Below, one piece after another: positions 1 through 6,288 of a DNA stretch of 9,508 nucleotides (positions within the stretch are counted from its first letter, which is position 1; each line of letters starts with the position of its first letter). The notes beneath the pieces are model-generated. The model saw nothing but the letters and a program-made list of their open reading frames with translations, searched no databases and was not told the DNA's origin. Location: assembly GCA_902493345.1 (NCBI GenBank), contig CABUPM010000084.1:1-9508 (forward strand), in the 5' to 3' direction. The translations under genes and the position numbers were made by a program. Source of the stretch: an uncultured Eubacteriales bacterium. GTDB taxonomy: Bacteria; Bacillota; Clostridia; Lachnospirales; Bianqueaceae.

Positions 1-10
1 CTTCTTGTCT

Positions 11-28
11 TTGTCAACACCTTTTTTC
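11..28. repeat. 18-bp direct repeat, copy 1 (promoter -35 block)
   Basis: The plus strand reads TTGTCAACACCTTTTTTC here and identically at 116-133. On the minus strand each copy is an A-tract, then GGTG, then TTGACAA. The repeat is therefore the UP-element/-35 part of two tandem promoters rather than a mobile element. Confidence 0.8.
12..17 (-). promoter_or_regulatory. -35 element of a second tandem leftward promoter (P2), -10 box outside the window
   Basis: The minus strand reads TTGACA here, inside the same 18-bp block that holds the -35 box of the complete promoter at 93-122. A-tracts precede it (about 18-50). With a normal 17-18 bp spacer its -10 box would fall left of position 1, so it cannot be confirmed. 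The 105-bp distance between the two -35 boxes fits a tandem P1/P2 arrangement. Confidence 0.5.
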
Positions 29-92
29 TTTTTTTGAAGAAAAAGTTTTTTGACTGGCTCTGAGGCGTTTCCGTCTCACGAGCACGAGCGTT

Positions 93-122
93 AGTATATC
101 ATACCTTGTCGACCCTTGTCAA
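93..122 (-). promoter_or_regulatory. Strong sigma-A-type promoter, leftward, rRNA-operon-like P1
   Basis: Read on the minus strand, a consensus -35 box TTGACA (117-122) is followed after 18 bp by TATACT (93-98), giving a start near position 86 and transcription out of the left end of the window. Upstream of the -35 box (about 124-150) are several A-tracts resembling an UP element. No gene lies between this promoter and position 1, and an identical -35 block recurs 105 bp further downstream. Tandem strong promoters with A-tracts are typical of rRNA operons in Firmicutes, so the likely target is a stable-RNA operon. That target is not in the window, and a tRNA cluster or a highly expressed protein gene is also possible. 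Confidence 0.65.
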
Positions 123-133
123 CACCTTTTTTC
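116..133. repeat. 18-bp direct repeat, copy 2 (promoter -35 block)
   Basis: Identical to 11-28. This copy belongs to the complete promoter at 93-122. It is adjoined by a 10-bp tandem near-duplication: CCTTGTCGAC (104-113) is followed directly by CCTTGTCAAC (114-123), with one difference. The -35 sequence is thus present twice in a row, and only the upstream copy has workable spacing to the TATACT box. Confidence 0.8.
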
Positions 134-151
134 ACTTTTTTTGAGATTTTT

Positions 152-952
152 CTATTCTATGAGTCCCAGGTGCTTCAGACCGTGCTGTATTCCGTCCTCA
201 AACATGGTATCTGTGACATAATCCGCCAGCGCCCGCAGCTCTTTTGTGGCGTTGCCCATAGCTACTTTGACCGCGGCATATTGGAACATGGACAGATCGT
301 TATTGCTGTCGCCAAATACCACAGTATCCTCCCATGGAATACCAAAGATACGGCAGACGGCCGCGATTCCCGTCGCCTTGGAATATCCTTTGGGCACCAT
401 TTCGATCGTGGTCCGGGCCATCCCCTCTCCATGAACGATATAATCATAGAGATCGCTTAGTTCCCGGCAGGCCGCTTCCTCATCGGAGGACTCTGTACGT
501 TTGGCACTGATCTTATTGATCCGGAGACGGTTTTCATTTCCGGCAATCGGTTTTCTCTTGGGGCCCAGCTGCTGCGTGATCAGCTCACAATACGAATCAA
601 TCCGTGTCGTATATTCATCCAGATCATAATACATAGCCTCTGCGCCTTCCAATACCGGAATCATTCCGTATTTGCGCAGGACCTGAACGCTTCGCAGTGC
701 TTCTCCGCAGCTGAGTTCATGGTTGAACAGTCTCTTCCCCTGGTACTCCAGATATGTCCCGCATGCCGCAACGATTCCGTCAAATCCGGCTGCAAGCTCC
801 TCCGGAATCATCGCGCGGCACCGTCCGGTACACAGCCACGCGGTATGTCCATTCTTTCTCAATACAGGAAGGGATTCCCGCGTACTTACGGGAATCCCTT
901 CCTTCAGATCACAGATGGTTCCATCCGCGTCAAAAAATACGGCTCGGCTCAT
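152..952 (-). CDS. Cof-type HAD-superfamily phosphatase
   Basis: A 266-residue cytoplasmic hydrolase, the usual length for the Cof/YidA group (HAD subfamily IIB), whose members dephosphorylate sugar phosphates and similar small metabolites. All family motifs are visible: motif I FDADGT with the nucleophile and general acid at D8 and D10, motif II in LCTGR (residues 40-44), the lysine of motif III around K188-K192 (PKGYSK), and motif IV GDSNND at 214-219. The alpha/beta cap lies between motifs II and III. The start codon overlaps the stop of the upstream serine hydrolase gene (ATGA), with AGGA about 9 bases upstream inside that gene, so translation is probably coupled. It is the last gene of the five-gene operon, and no terminator is visible before the leftward promoter at 93-122. 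A perfect inverted repeat lies in codons 17-29. The substrate cannot be deduced. Confidence 0.92.
   Translation of the reverse strand: MSRAVFFDADGTICDLKEGIPVSTRESLPVLRKNGHTAWLCTGRCRAMIPEELAAGFDGIVAACGTYLEYQGKRLFNHELSCGEALRSVQVLRKYGMIPVLEGAEAMYYDLDEYTTRIDSYCELITQQLGPKRKPIAGNENRLRINKISAKRTESSDEEAACRELSDLYDYIVHGEGMARTTIEMVPKGYSKATGIAAVCRIFGIPWEDTVVFGDSNNDLSMFQYAAVKVAMGNATKELRALADYVTDTMFEDGIQHGLKHLGLIE
866..903. repeat. Perfect 15-bp inverted repeat with 8-base loop inside the HAD gene
   Basis: The arms AGGAAGGGATTCCCG (866-880) and CGGGAATCCCTTCCT (889-903) are perfect reverse complements separated by CGTACTTA. In the HAD mRNA this would form a 15-bp, GC-rich hairpin beginning about 50 bases after the start codon. 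It encodes the stretch KEGIPVSTRESLPV just after motif I. No U-tract follows on the minus-strand transcript, so it is not an ordinary intrinsic terminator. Confidence 0.9.
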
Positions 953-2460
953 GCAAGCTTTCCTGTCTGGAATCCGGACAGATCCTCCCAGAAATGCTCT
1001 GCGAACGGCGCCATAAATACGGTTGCCGTGTCCTCGTCAAAGGACAGACGAATCTTCAGTGTTCCGACAAAATAACCGATGGAATAGCACACCAGCTCCA
1101 GCTCATGATCGCTCTTCCAAGCGCCGCTCGTAATACAGGGCAGATACAGCGGAACCTTGATTCCGTTAAATCCATAGACGATGACAGGCTTGCCCTCGGT
1201 CTCTTCCTTCGGAGAGAATCCCGGGAAGTTCTGATGTACATAATGACCCAGGCCAAAAGAAAGCGCTTTGGCGCCCTCGGCGTCCTCCCAGCGAAGCGTT
1301 CCCTCGTCTCCATTCAGATCCACCTGCAAAGACTGCAGATGCAGGCTCTTTTTAGCGCCCGGAGTATTTTCCTGCATGATGTACTTCTTCCCATTGATCT
1401 TCTCTGCCATCGCACTGGTCTTTTCGCCATTCATCGGCTGAATCTTAAGCTGTGCGCAATAGTCGGTCAGCTTCTTCTGCGCCTCCGGATTCTCCGGACG
1501 CGCCTCGCCCGCTGTCGGCAGAACCATATCATAGAACAGATTCTCCATCCACGGAATATATCCTACCTGTCCCTGCATGTCCGCGATCGTTACGAATGCC
1601 ATATCCGCATCCGGCATGTAGAATACCATCTGTCCACCCATGCCACGGCACGCAAAACCATGCTCGGTTCTCCAGAACTGATATCCGTAGCCATGCTCGC
1701 CGTTTTCAATTTGTTTGCCGGTTGCTTCTCTCATGTAGGCTTCACTTACAATCTGCTTGCCCTGGAAATTGCCGTAATGCAGGCACATCTCCGCGAACTT
1801 AGTCAGATCACGCAGCGTGCACAGAATACCGGAACCCGCCCAGGATACTTTTCCATCCGGCGTCTTAACGCAGATCGCTTCCCGGCTGAAGCCCATTTCA
1901 TCGAAGCCCTTGCTGCGCATGTAATCCAAAAGCTCCATTCCGGACAGCTTCTCCACCAACGCGGTCAAAACCGTTGTTGCCGAGGTATCATAAGAAAAGA
2001 TCTGTCCCGGACGATGACTCGGCTCGCATTCAAAGAAGGAGCGAATCCAGTCGTTCTCCGGATTCAGGCTAACCGTATAAGTACTGTCCTGGAACGGCGT
2101 AGACATCATGAGCAGATCACGAATGGTCGCGTCCGCGATATACGGATGCAGATTCTTCGGCAGCTTTTCCGGGAAGTACGGCGCGATCTTATCATGAATC
2201 GACAGCTTCCCCTCATCCTGCAGCATACCAATCGCTACGGATGCAAAGCTCTTGCTGGTAGAATACATTCTGTGCTTCCATTCCGGCTTCTGCGGTGCCC
2301 AATAACCTTCCGCCGCAATCTTGCCATGGCGCAGAATCGTAAAGCCATGCATGCAATGTCCGCACTCCTCCAGCTTCTTGAGGTAATTGTAAATCACCTC
2401 AGAGTCCAGTCCCACACTTTCCGGTGTCGCCATCGGCAATGGTTTTCTTTCTTTTTCCAT
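949..2460 (-). CDS. Beta-lactamase-fold serine hydrolase (class C-like / esterase)
   Basis: A 503-residue protein whose first ~320 residues match the penicillin-binding protein/class C beta-lactamase/esterase fold. The catalytic S-x-x-K is STSK at 67-70, with S67 as nucleophile and K70 as base. The second motif, normally Y-x-N, reads Y157-D-T in FSYDTS. A glycine-rich GMGGQ at 273-277 takes the place of the KTG/HxG strand. Residues ~320-503 form a C-terminal extension of unknown role. No signal peptide is seen, so it is probably cytoplasmic, which argues against a periplasm-type antibiotic-degrading role and for an esterase, amidase or peptidase acting on a small molecule. AGGGGG lies 8 bases before the ATG, 20 bp after the ABC-F gene. 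Its stop overlaps the HAD start. The substrate is unknown. Confidence 0.9.
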   Translation of the reverse strand: MEKERKPLPMATPESVGLDSEVIYNYLKKLEECGHCMHGFTILRHGKIAAEGYWAPQKPEWKHRMYSTSKSFASVAIGMLQDEGKLSIHDKIAPYFPEKLPKNLHPYIADATIRDLLMMSTPFQDSTYTVSLNPENDWIRSFFECEPSHRPGQIFSYDTSATTVLTALVEKLSGMELLDYMRSKGFDEMGFSREAICVKTPDGKVSWAGSGILCTLRDLTKFAEMCLHYGNFQGKQIVSEAYMREATGKQIENGEHGYGYQFWRTEHGFACRGMGGQMVFYMPDADMAFVTIADMQGQVGYIPWMENLFYDMVLPTAGEARPENPEAQKKLTDYCAQLKIQPMNGEKTSAMAEKINGKKYIMQENTPGAKKSLHLQSLQVDLNGDEGTLRWEDAEGAKALSFGLGHYVHQNFPGFSPKEETEGKPVIVYGFNGIKVPLYLPCITSGAWKSDHELELVCYSIGYFVGTLKIRLSFDEDTATVFMAPFAEHFWEDLSGFQTGKLA

Positions 2461-2480
2461 TTGTGTTACCCCCTAATGAT

Positions 2481-4040
2481 TTATATTTTTTTCGACCACT
2501 CGCCGCAGTCTACAACTTTAGTGGCCAATCCGTCATAGAACTCCGGTTCATGACAGATCAGCAGGATGCTGCCTCGATATTCCGATAATGCCCGGCGCAG
2601 TTCCTCCTTGGCATCCACATCCAGGTGGTTGGTCGGCTCATCCAGAAACAGCACATTACTCTCGCGGTTCATCAGTTTGCACAAGCGCAGCTTGGCCTGC
2701 TCCCCGCCGCTTAAAACCCGCACCTGACTCTCTATATTCTTGGTCGTCAGTCCGCACTTGGCAAGCGCTGCCCGCACCTCGAACTGATTCAGGTTGGGAA
2801 AATCTTTCCATAATTCTTCAATACATGTATTCCGGTTATCCGGATCAGACTCCTGCTCGAAGTATCCGATATGTAGATAATCTCCCAGTTCCACTGTACC
2901 GGACAGCGGCGGAACCTCACCCAGGATACTGCGCAGCAGCGTCGTCTTACCGATACCGTTGGCACCCTTCAGGACCAGCCGTTCGCCGCGCTCCATCGTG
3001 AGATGGATGGGATTGGACAGTGGCTCCTCATAGCCTATGACCAGATCCTTGGTCTCAAAGATCAGCTTGCCGGACGCTCTGGCGCTCTTGAACATGAACT
3101 CCGGCTTTGGCTTCTCCGCCGCCAGCTCAATCATTTCCATTTTGTCCAGTTTCTTCTGGCGCGACATGGCCATATTTCGCGTAGAGACTCTGGCCTTATT
3201 CCGGGCCACAAAATCCTCCAGCTGCGCTTTCTCTTGCTGCTGTCTCTTGTACGCCGCTTCCAGCTGTGCTTTTTTCGCCGCGTACACCTCTTCAAAATGA
3301 GCATAATCTCCCGGATACCGGTCGATCTTTTTATTTTCTACATGATATATCACATTTACAACACTATTCAAAAACGGTATGTCATGCGAGATCAGGATAA
3401 ACGCATTCTCGTACTCCTGCAGATATCTCTGCAGCCATTCGATATGCTGCGTATCCAGATAATTGGTCGGCTCGTCCAGAAGCAAAATCTCCGGTTTTTC
3501 CAGCAAAAGCTTTGCCAGCAGCACCTTGGTCCTCTGTCCTCCGGACAGTTCGGACACATCCCGTTCCAATCCCAGCTCTGTAAGCTCAAACGCTCTGGCA
3601 ATCTCCTCCACCTTGGAATCAATCAGATAAAAATCGTGCGCCATCAAAAGATCCTGGATCACGCCCATCTCTTCCATGGCGGTCTCCATCTCCGAATCCG
3701 ACATGGTTCCTTCTCCCATCTGATCGCAGATAACATTCATCCGCTCTTCCATGGAAAACAGAGGCGCAAAAGCACTGCGCAGGACATCCGCAATCGTCAT
3801 GCCTGCTTCCAGCACCGCATGCTGATCCAGATATCCTACCTTGACATTGCGTGCCCACTCAACCTTGCCCGCATCCGGCAGGAGCTTTCCCGTAATCACA
3901 CTCATAAAAGTAGACTTGCCCTCTCCGTTGGCGCCGACCATGCCGATGTGTTCGCCCTTGAGCAGTCGGAACGAAACATCCGAAAAAATCTCCCGGTCGC
4001 CAAATCCGTGGGACAGGTGTTCTACATTCAGTATACTCAT
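2481..4040 (-). CDS. ABC-F family ATPase (tandem ATP-binding cassettes, no membrane domain)
   Basis: A 519-residue soluble protein with two ABC cassettes and no transmembrane segment, as expected for ABC-F proteins that act at the ribosome E-site (translation factors of the Uup/YbiT/EttA kind, or antibiotic-protection factors). Cassette 1 has Walker A GANGEGKST (36-44), signature LSGGQ (about 165-169), Walker B LLLDEP (187-191 region) and the switch histidine in ISHD (217-220). A charged, probably coiled-coil interdomain linker rich in K, Q and E spans about 245-320. Cassette 2 has GANGIGKTT (359-367), LSGGEQ (443-448) and LFLDEP (464-469), with H497 in ICHEPEF. The start was set at MSILNVEH because AAGGAG lies exactly 7 bases upstream (4048-4053) and family homology begins there. 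A longer frame starting at 4133 would overlap the SDR gene. Whether it is housekeeping or resistance-conferring cannot be told from sequence alone. Confidence 0.93.
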   Translation of the reverse strand: MSILNVEHLSHGFGDREIFSDVSFRLLKGEHIGMVGANGEGKSTFMSVITGKLLPDAGKVEWARNVKVGYLDQHAVLEAGMTIADVLRSAFAPLFSMEERMNVICDQMGEGTMSDSEMETAMEEMGVIQDLLMAHDFYLIDSKVEEIARAFELTELGLERDVSELSGGQRTKVLLAKLLLEKPEILLLDEPTNYLDTQHIEWLQRYLQEYENAFILISHDIPFLNSVVNVIYHVENKKIDRYPGDYAHFEEVYAAKKAQLEAAYKRQQQEKAQLEDFVARNKARVSTRNMAMSRQKKLDKMEMIELAAEKPKPEFMFKSARASGKLIFETKDLVIGYEEPLSNPIHLTMERGERLVLKGANGIGKTTLLRSILGEVPPLSGTVELGDYLHIGYFEQESDPDNRNTCIEELWKDFPNLNQFEVRAALAKCGLTTKNIESQVRVLSGGEQAKLRLCKLMNRESNVLFLDEPTNHLDVDAKEELRRALSEYRGSILLICHEPEFYDGLATKVVDCGEWSKKI

Positions 4041-4056
4041 GCACTGGCTCCTTCTC

Positions 4057-4812
4057 TTATAATCTGGGAATATGAAAACCGCCGTCGGCATGAATGACCT
4101 GACCCGTGCAGAAATCAAACGCGCCGCTTGCAAGGGCGGCTACTGCCCGTCCGATATCCTCCGGATATCCCATCCGCCGGATGGGCGTCAGTCCTTCTCC
4201 AATCAGCTTTTGATATTTATCCATTACGCCTGCCGTCATATCGGTCGCGATAATGCCCGGCTGCACTTCAAACACCGGGATTCCGTATTCTGCCAGGCGG
4301 TCTGCGAAAAGCTTTGTCACCATAGAGATTCCGGCCTTGGAGATGCAATACTCTCCCCTTGAAGTGGAGGAAGTAAACGAAGACATGGAGGACAGGTTGA
4401 TAATCCTCGGCTGATACCCTTCCAGTCCCTTCTCCTTACAGCGCAGCATATAATTCGCACCATTCTGGCACATAAAGTATGTTCCCTTCAGGTTAATGCC
4501 CAGTACCCGGTCAAAGCTCTCTTCCGTCGCCTGCAGGATATCCTCCCGCACCAGTGGCGCGACCCCCGCATTATTTACCAGCAGATCCAGCCGTCCAAAC
4601 CGCTGTTCAATCTCCTGAAAAATCCGGCTGCGATCCTCGGCCAAGCTGATATCGCACTTCAGATAAATGGCCTTTTCCTGTAGATCCTCCGGAATCTCCA
4701 CCGTCTCACGGGTTGCCGACAAAACCAGCCGGTACTCCCCGGCAAGCGCTCTTGCGATTCCCTGGCCAATGCCTCTGGCAGAACCTGTAATCAGCGCAAC
4801 CTTCTCCGCCAT
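4057..4812 (-). CDS. Short-chain dehydrogenase/reductase (FabG-like SDR)
   Basis: A 251-residue classical SDR, the standard length. The Rossmann cofactor motif TGSARGIG is at residues 9-16, the NNAG structural motif at 80-83, and the catalytic Ser-Tyr-Lys triad is S142, Y155 and K159 (YCISK), with the usual 13-residue Ser-Tyr spacing. The PG..xTDM segment follows at about 185-192. Family members interconvert alcohols and ketones with NAD(P)H. FabG-like annotation is common for such proteins, but with an Old Yellow Enzyme gene 3 bp upstream a role on a specific secondary metabolite or steroid/polyphenol-like carbonyl is at least as plausible as fatty acid synthesis. The ATG is preceded by GAGGG inside the end of the upstream gene. 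It is cytoplasmic and lies in the same operon. Confidence 0.93.
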   Translation of the reverse strand: MAEKVALITGSARGIGQGIARALAGEYRLVLSATRETVEIPEDLQEKAIYLKCDISLAEDRSRIFQEIEQRFGRLDLLVNNAGVAPLVREDILQATEESFDRVLGINLKGTYFMCQNGANYMLRCKEKGLEGYQPRIINLSSMSSFTSSTSRGEYCISKAGISMVTKLFADRLAEYGIPVFEVQPGIIATDMTAGVMDKYQKLIGEGLTPIRRMGYPEDIGRAVAALASGAFDFCTGQVIHADGGFHIPRL

Positions 4813-4815
4813 GAC

Positions 4816-6144
4816 TCAGCCCTCTTTTCCTAAAATATTCTTACGATAGATCTCCAGATACTCCGGATTGCGTACGACGCAGCCCGCCGGGAAGCATCCT
4901 CTCAGAAGCTCCGCGCACTTGCCGCAGGCAATACAGCACTTCTTAGGATCCATCTCTCCCTTTTGCAAGAGATCCTGTACAAAGCCCGGATACGCAAAGC
5001 TCTCCCGGCCGAATCCGGCCATGGTGCAGTATCCCTGCTCGACCGCGCCGGCAGCCAGATTGCCGGAAAACTGCCGCAGATAGGACACGCCGGAAGAAAT
5101 AATCTTCAGCTCCGGATAGGCCTTGGCGATCTCGCCGGTACATTGATACATCCGTGCCACACCTTCAAACGGATGTTCCGGCGGCACATAACCGCCCATA
5201 TCAAAGGGACGGTTGACGTGCGGATTGACATAAGGATTGCCGATCGTAATATCCAAAAGTTCCAGTCCCTGTTCCATCAGCATGCCGACAAGACGCTTCG
5301 GCTCTGTCATGTCCGGCTCCGTCCCTTTCCCTTCGGCAACACCGAAACCATAGGGATACGGAAATCCATCGTATATATTCATACGACTGGTAACAATCAA
5401 GTCCTTTCCCACAGCCGCCTTGGCGCTTGCGTAGGCGTTACGCAGAAAACGGGTACGATTCTCAAAGGAACCGCCGTAATTGCCCGGCCTTGTATAGGCA
5501 GAGAGCAATTCGCAGTTCAGGTACCGATGGCAGCACTTGATGTCGATTCCATCAAATCCGGCCTGCCGCGCCATCTTTGCGACCTCTCCATACAGCTCTT
5601 CCAGTTCCCTCAGGCGATCATCTGTAATGATTCTGGACGCGTCGATGGGCTTGTCCTTTTCAAACAGAGGATTATTATACGCAATAATCGGTTCCGGATA
5701 ACCATGCGGCTTGGAATAGCGTCCGGAATGCGTTGCCTGCAGGATGATCAGCGGTTCCACACCGTTTTCCCTGCGAGCCGTCTCCCGGATCTCTTCGACC
5801 AGACGCTTAAAATCATCCAGCTTATCCTGTGTAATATACAGCTGTCCCGGTGTTGCGCGTCCCTCCGGAACAATCGCTGTAGCCTCCAGCCAGATCAATC
5901 CTGCTCCGCTTTTGGCAAAACGCTCATATCGCTTTTTTGTATATTCGCTTGGCCGTCCCTCCGGCGTACTATCGCTTCCCTCCATGGGCTGAATCGCGAT
6001 ACGGTTCGGAACAGTACGTCCGGCCACGGTAAAGGGTTCTCCCAGGACTTTTATATTCTCGGACAGCGGAAAACTAACCCCCAGTCTGCCCATCGTCTCC
6101 TTTACATCCTGTAACGATTGGTAGTGGAATTTTTCGTGCTGCAT
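4816..6144 (-). CDS. Old Yellow Enzyme-family NADH:flavin oxidoreductase with Fe-S cysteine motif
   Basis: A 442-residue FMN TIM-barrel ene-reductase. Family landmarks are NRIAIQPM (48-54), QATHSGRYS (136-144), the active-site stretch D201-I-K-C-C-H-R-Y-L-N followed by ELLSAYTRPGNYGGSFENR (212-230), and the phosphate-binding C-terminal segment with MAGFGR (375-380). Y208 aligns with the proton-donating tyrosine of the family. The C-terminal cysteines C404-x2-C407-x2-C410-x11-C422 resemble the 4Fe-4S motif of 2,4-dienoyl-CoA-reductase-type members, although the flavodoxin/FAD-NAD(P)H domain that follows in those ~650-residue enzymes is absent. Expected chemistry is reduction of an activated C=C bond, such as an enone. 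AGGAGG (6152-6157) lies 7 bases before the ATG. It is the first gene of the five-gene operon, divergent from the GH2 gene. The substrate is unknown. Confidence 0.92.
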   Translation of the reverse strand: MQHEKFHYQSLQDVKETMGRLGVSFPLSENIKVLGEPFTVAGRTVPNRIAIQPMEGSDSTPEGRPSEYTKKRYERFAKSGAGLIWLEATAIVPEGRATPGQLYITQDKLDDFKRLVEEIRETARRENGVEPLIILQATHSGRYSKPHGYPEPIIAYNNPLFEKDKPIDASRIITDDRLRELEELYGEVAKMARQAGFDGIDIKCCHRYLNCELLSAYTRPGNYGGSFENRTRFLRNAYASAKAAVGKDLIVTSRMNIYDGFPYPYGFGVAEGKGTEPDMTEPKRLVGMLMEQGLELLDITIGNPYVNPHVNRPFDMGGYVPPEHPFEGVARMYQCTGEIAKAYPELKIISSGVSYLRQFSGNLAAGAVEQGYCTMAGFGRESFAYPGFVQDLLQKGEMDPKKCCIACGKCAELLRGCFPAGCVVRNPEYLEIYRKNILGKEG

Positions 6145-6185
6145 GTGACACCCTCCTACACTGATATTTAGACCTATTAATATTT

Positions 6186-6214
6186 ATTATAACACAACTT
6201 TTCTTTTCTGTATA
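6186..6214 (-). promoter_or_regulatory. Promoter of the OYE-SDR-ABC-F-hydrolase-HAD operon
   Basis: On the minus strand TATACA (6209-6214) is followed after 17 bp by a perfect TATAAT (6186-6191), with TG one base before it (extended -10, TGTTATAAT). The start would be near 6179, leaving a ~35-base leader before the OYE ATG. The -35 box matches consensus at four of six positions. It is the only good candidate in the 144-bp divergent gap for the leftward operon. Confidence 0.7.
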
Positions 6215-6229
6215 CTCTTTTTTCTTGGC

Positions 6230-6258
6230 TTGACAGTCCTTAAAAAGTATAGTATGCT
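6230..6258 (+). promoter_or_regulatory. Promoter of the GH2 (beta-glucuronidase-like) gene
   Basis: TTGACA (6230-6235) is a perfect -35 box, followed after 17 bp by TATGCT (6253-6258). The start would be near 6265, giving a short leader of about 24 bases before the ATG. Its -35 box lies 15 bp from that of the divergent operon, so the two promoters are back to back, and one regulator bound between 6210 and 6235 could affect both. No clear operator palindrome was found. Confidence 0.7.
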
Positions 6259-6275
6259 GAAGTTATCAATATAAT

Positions 6276-6281
6276 AGGAGG
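6276..6281 (+). promoter_or_regulatory. Ribosome binding site of the GH2 gene
   Basis: A perfect AGGAGG lies 7 bases upstream of the ATG at 6289. This fixes the start of the GH2 protein and suggests efficient translation. Confidence 0.9.
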
Positions 6282-6288
6282 CCTTGTT

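Noticed and set aside
98..103. TATGAT on the minus strand as an alternative -10 box
   Set aside because: The spacer to TTGACA at 117-122 would be only 13 bp. TATACT at 93-98 gives a workable 18 bp.
754..2538. 594-codon plus-strand open frame
   Set aside because: It lies antisense to the serine hydrolase and HAD genes, both of which carry full sets of family motifs. The plus-strand product has no recognisable motif, is rich in Arg, His and Leu as shadow frames are, and has no convincing ribosome binding site.
3003..4097. 364-codon plus-strand open frame
   Set aside because: It is antisense to the ABC-F gene, whose Walker and signature motifs fix the coding strand.
4041..4133. N-terminal extension of the ABC-F frame to an ATG at 4133
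   Set aside because: The extra 31 residues overlap the SDR gene and lack family similarity, while the ATG at 4040 has AAGGAG exactly 7 bases upstream.
4152..4188. Two small palindromes, GATATCC-TCC-GGATATC and CATCCG-C-CGGATG, next to each other
   Set aside because: They fall within conserved SDR coding sequence (RRMGYPEDIG), have only 6-7 bp arms and can be explained by codon choice.
4963..6114. 383-codon plus-strand open frame
   Set aside because: It is antisense to the Old Yellow Enzyme gene, with low-complexity basic composition and no motif. It is a shadow produced by codon bias.
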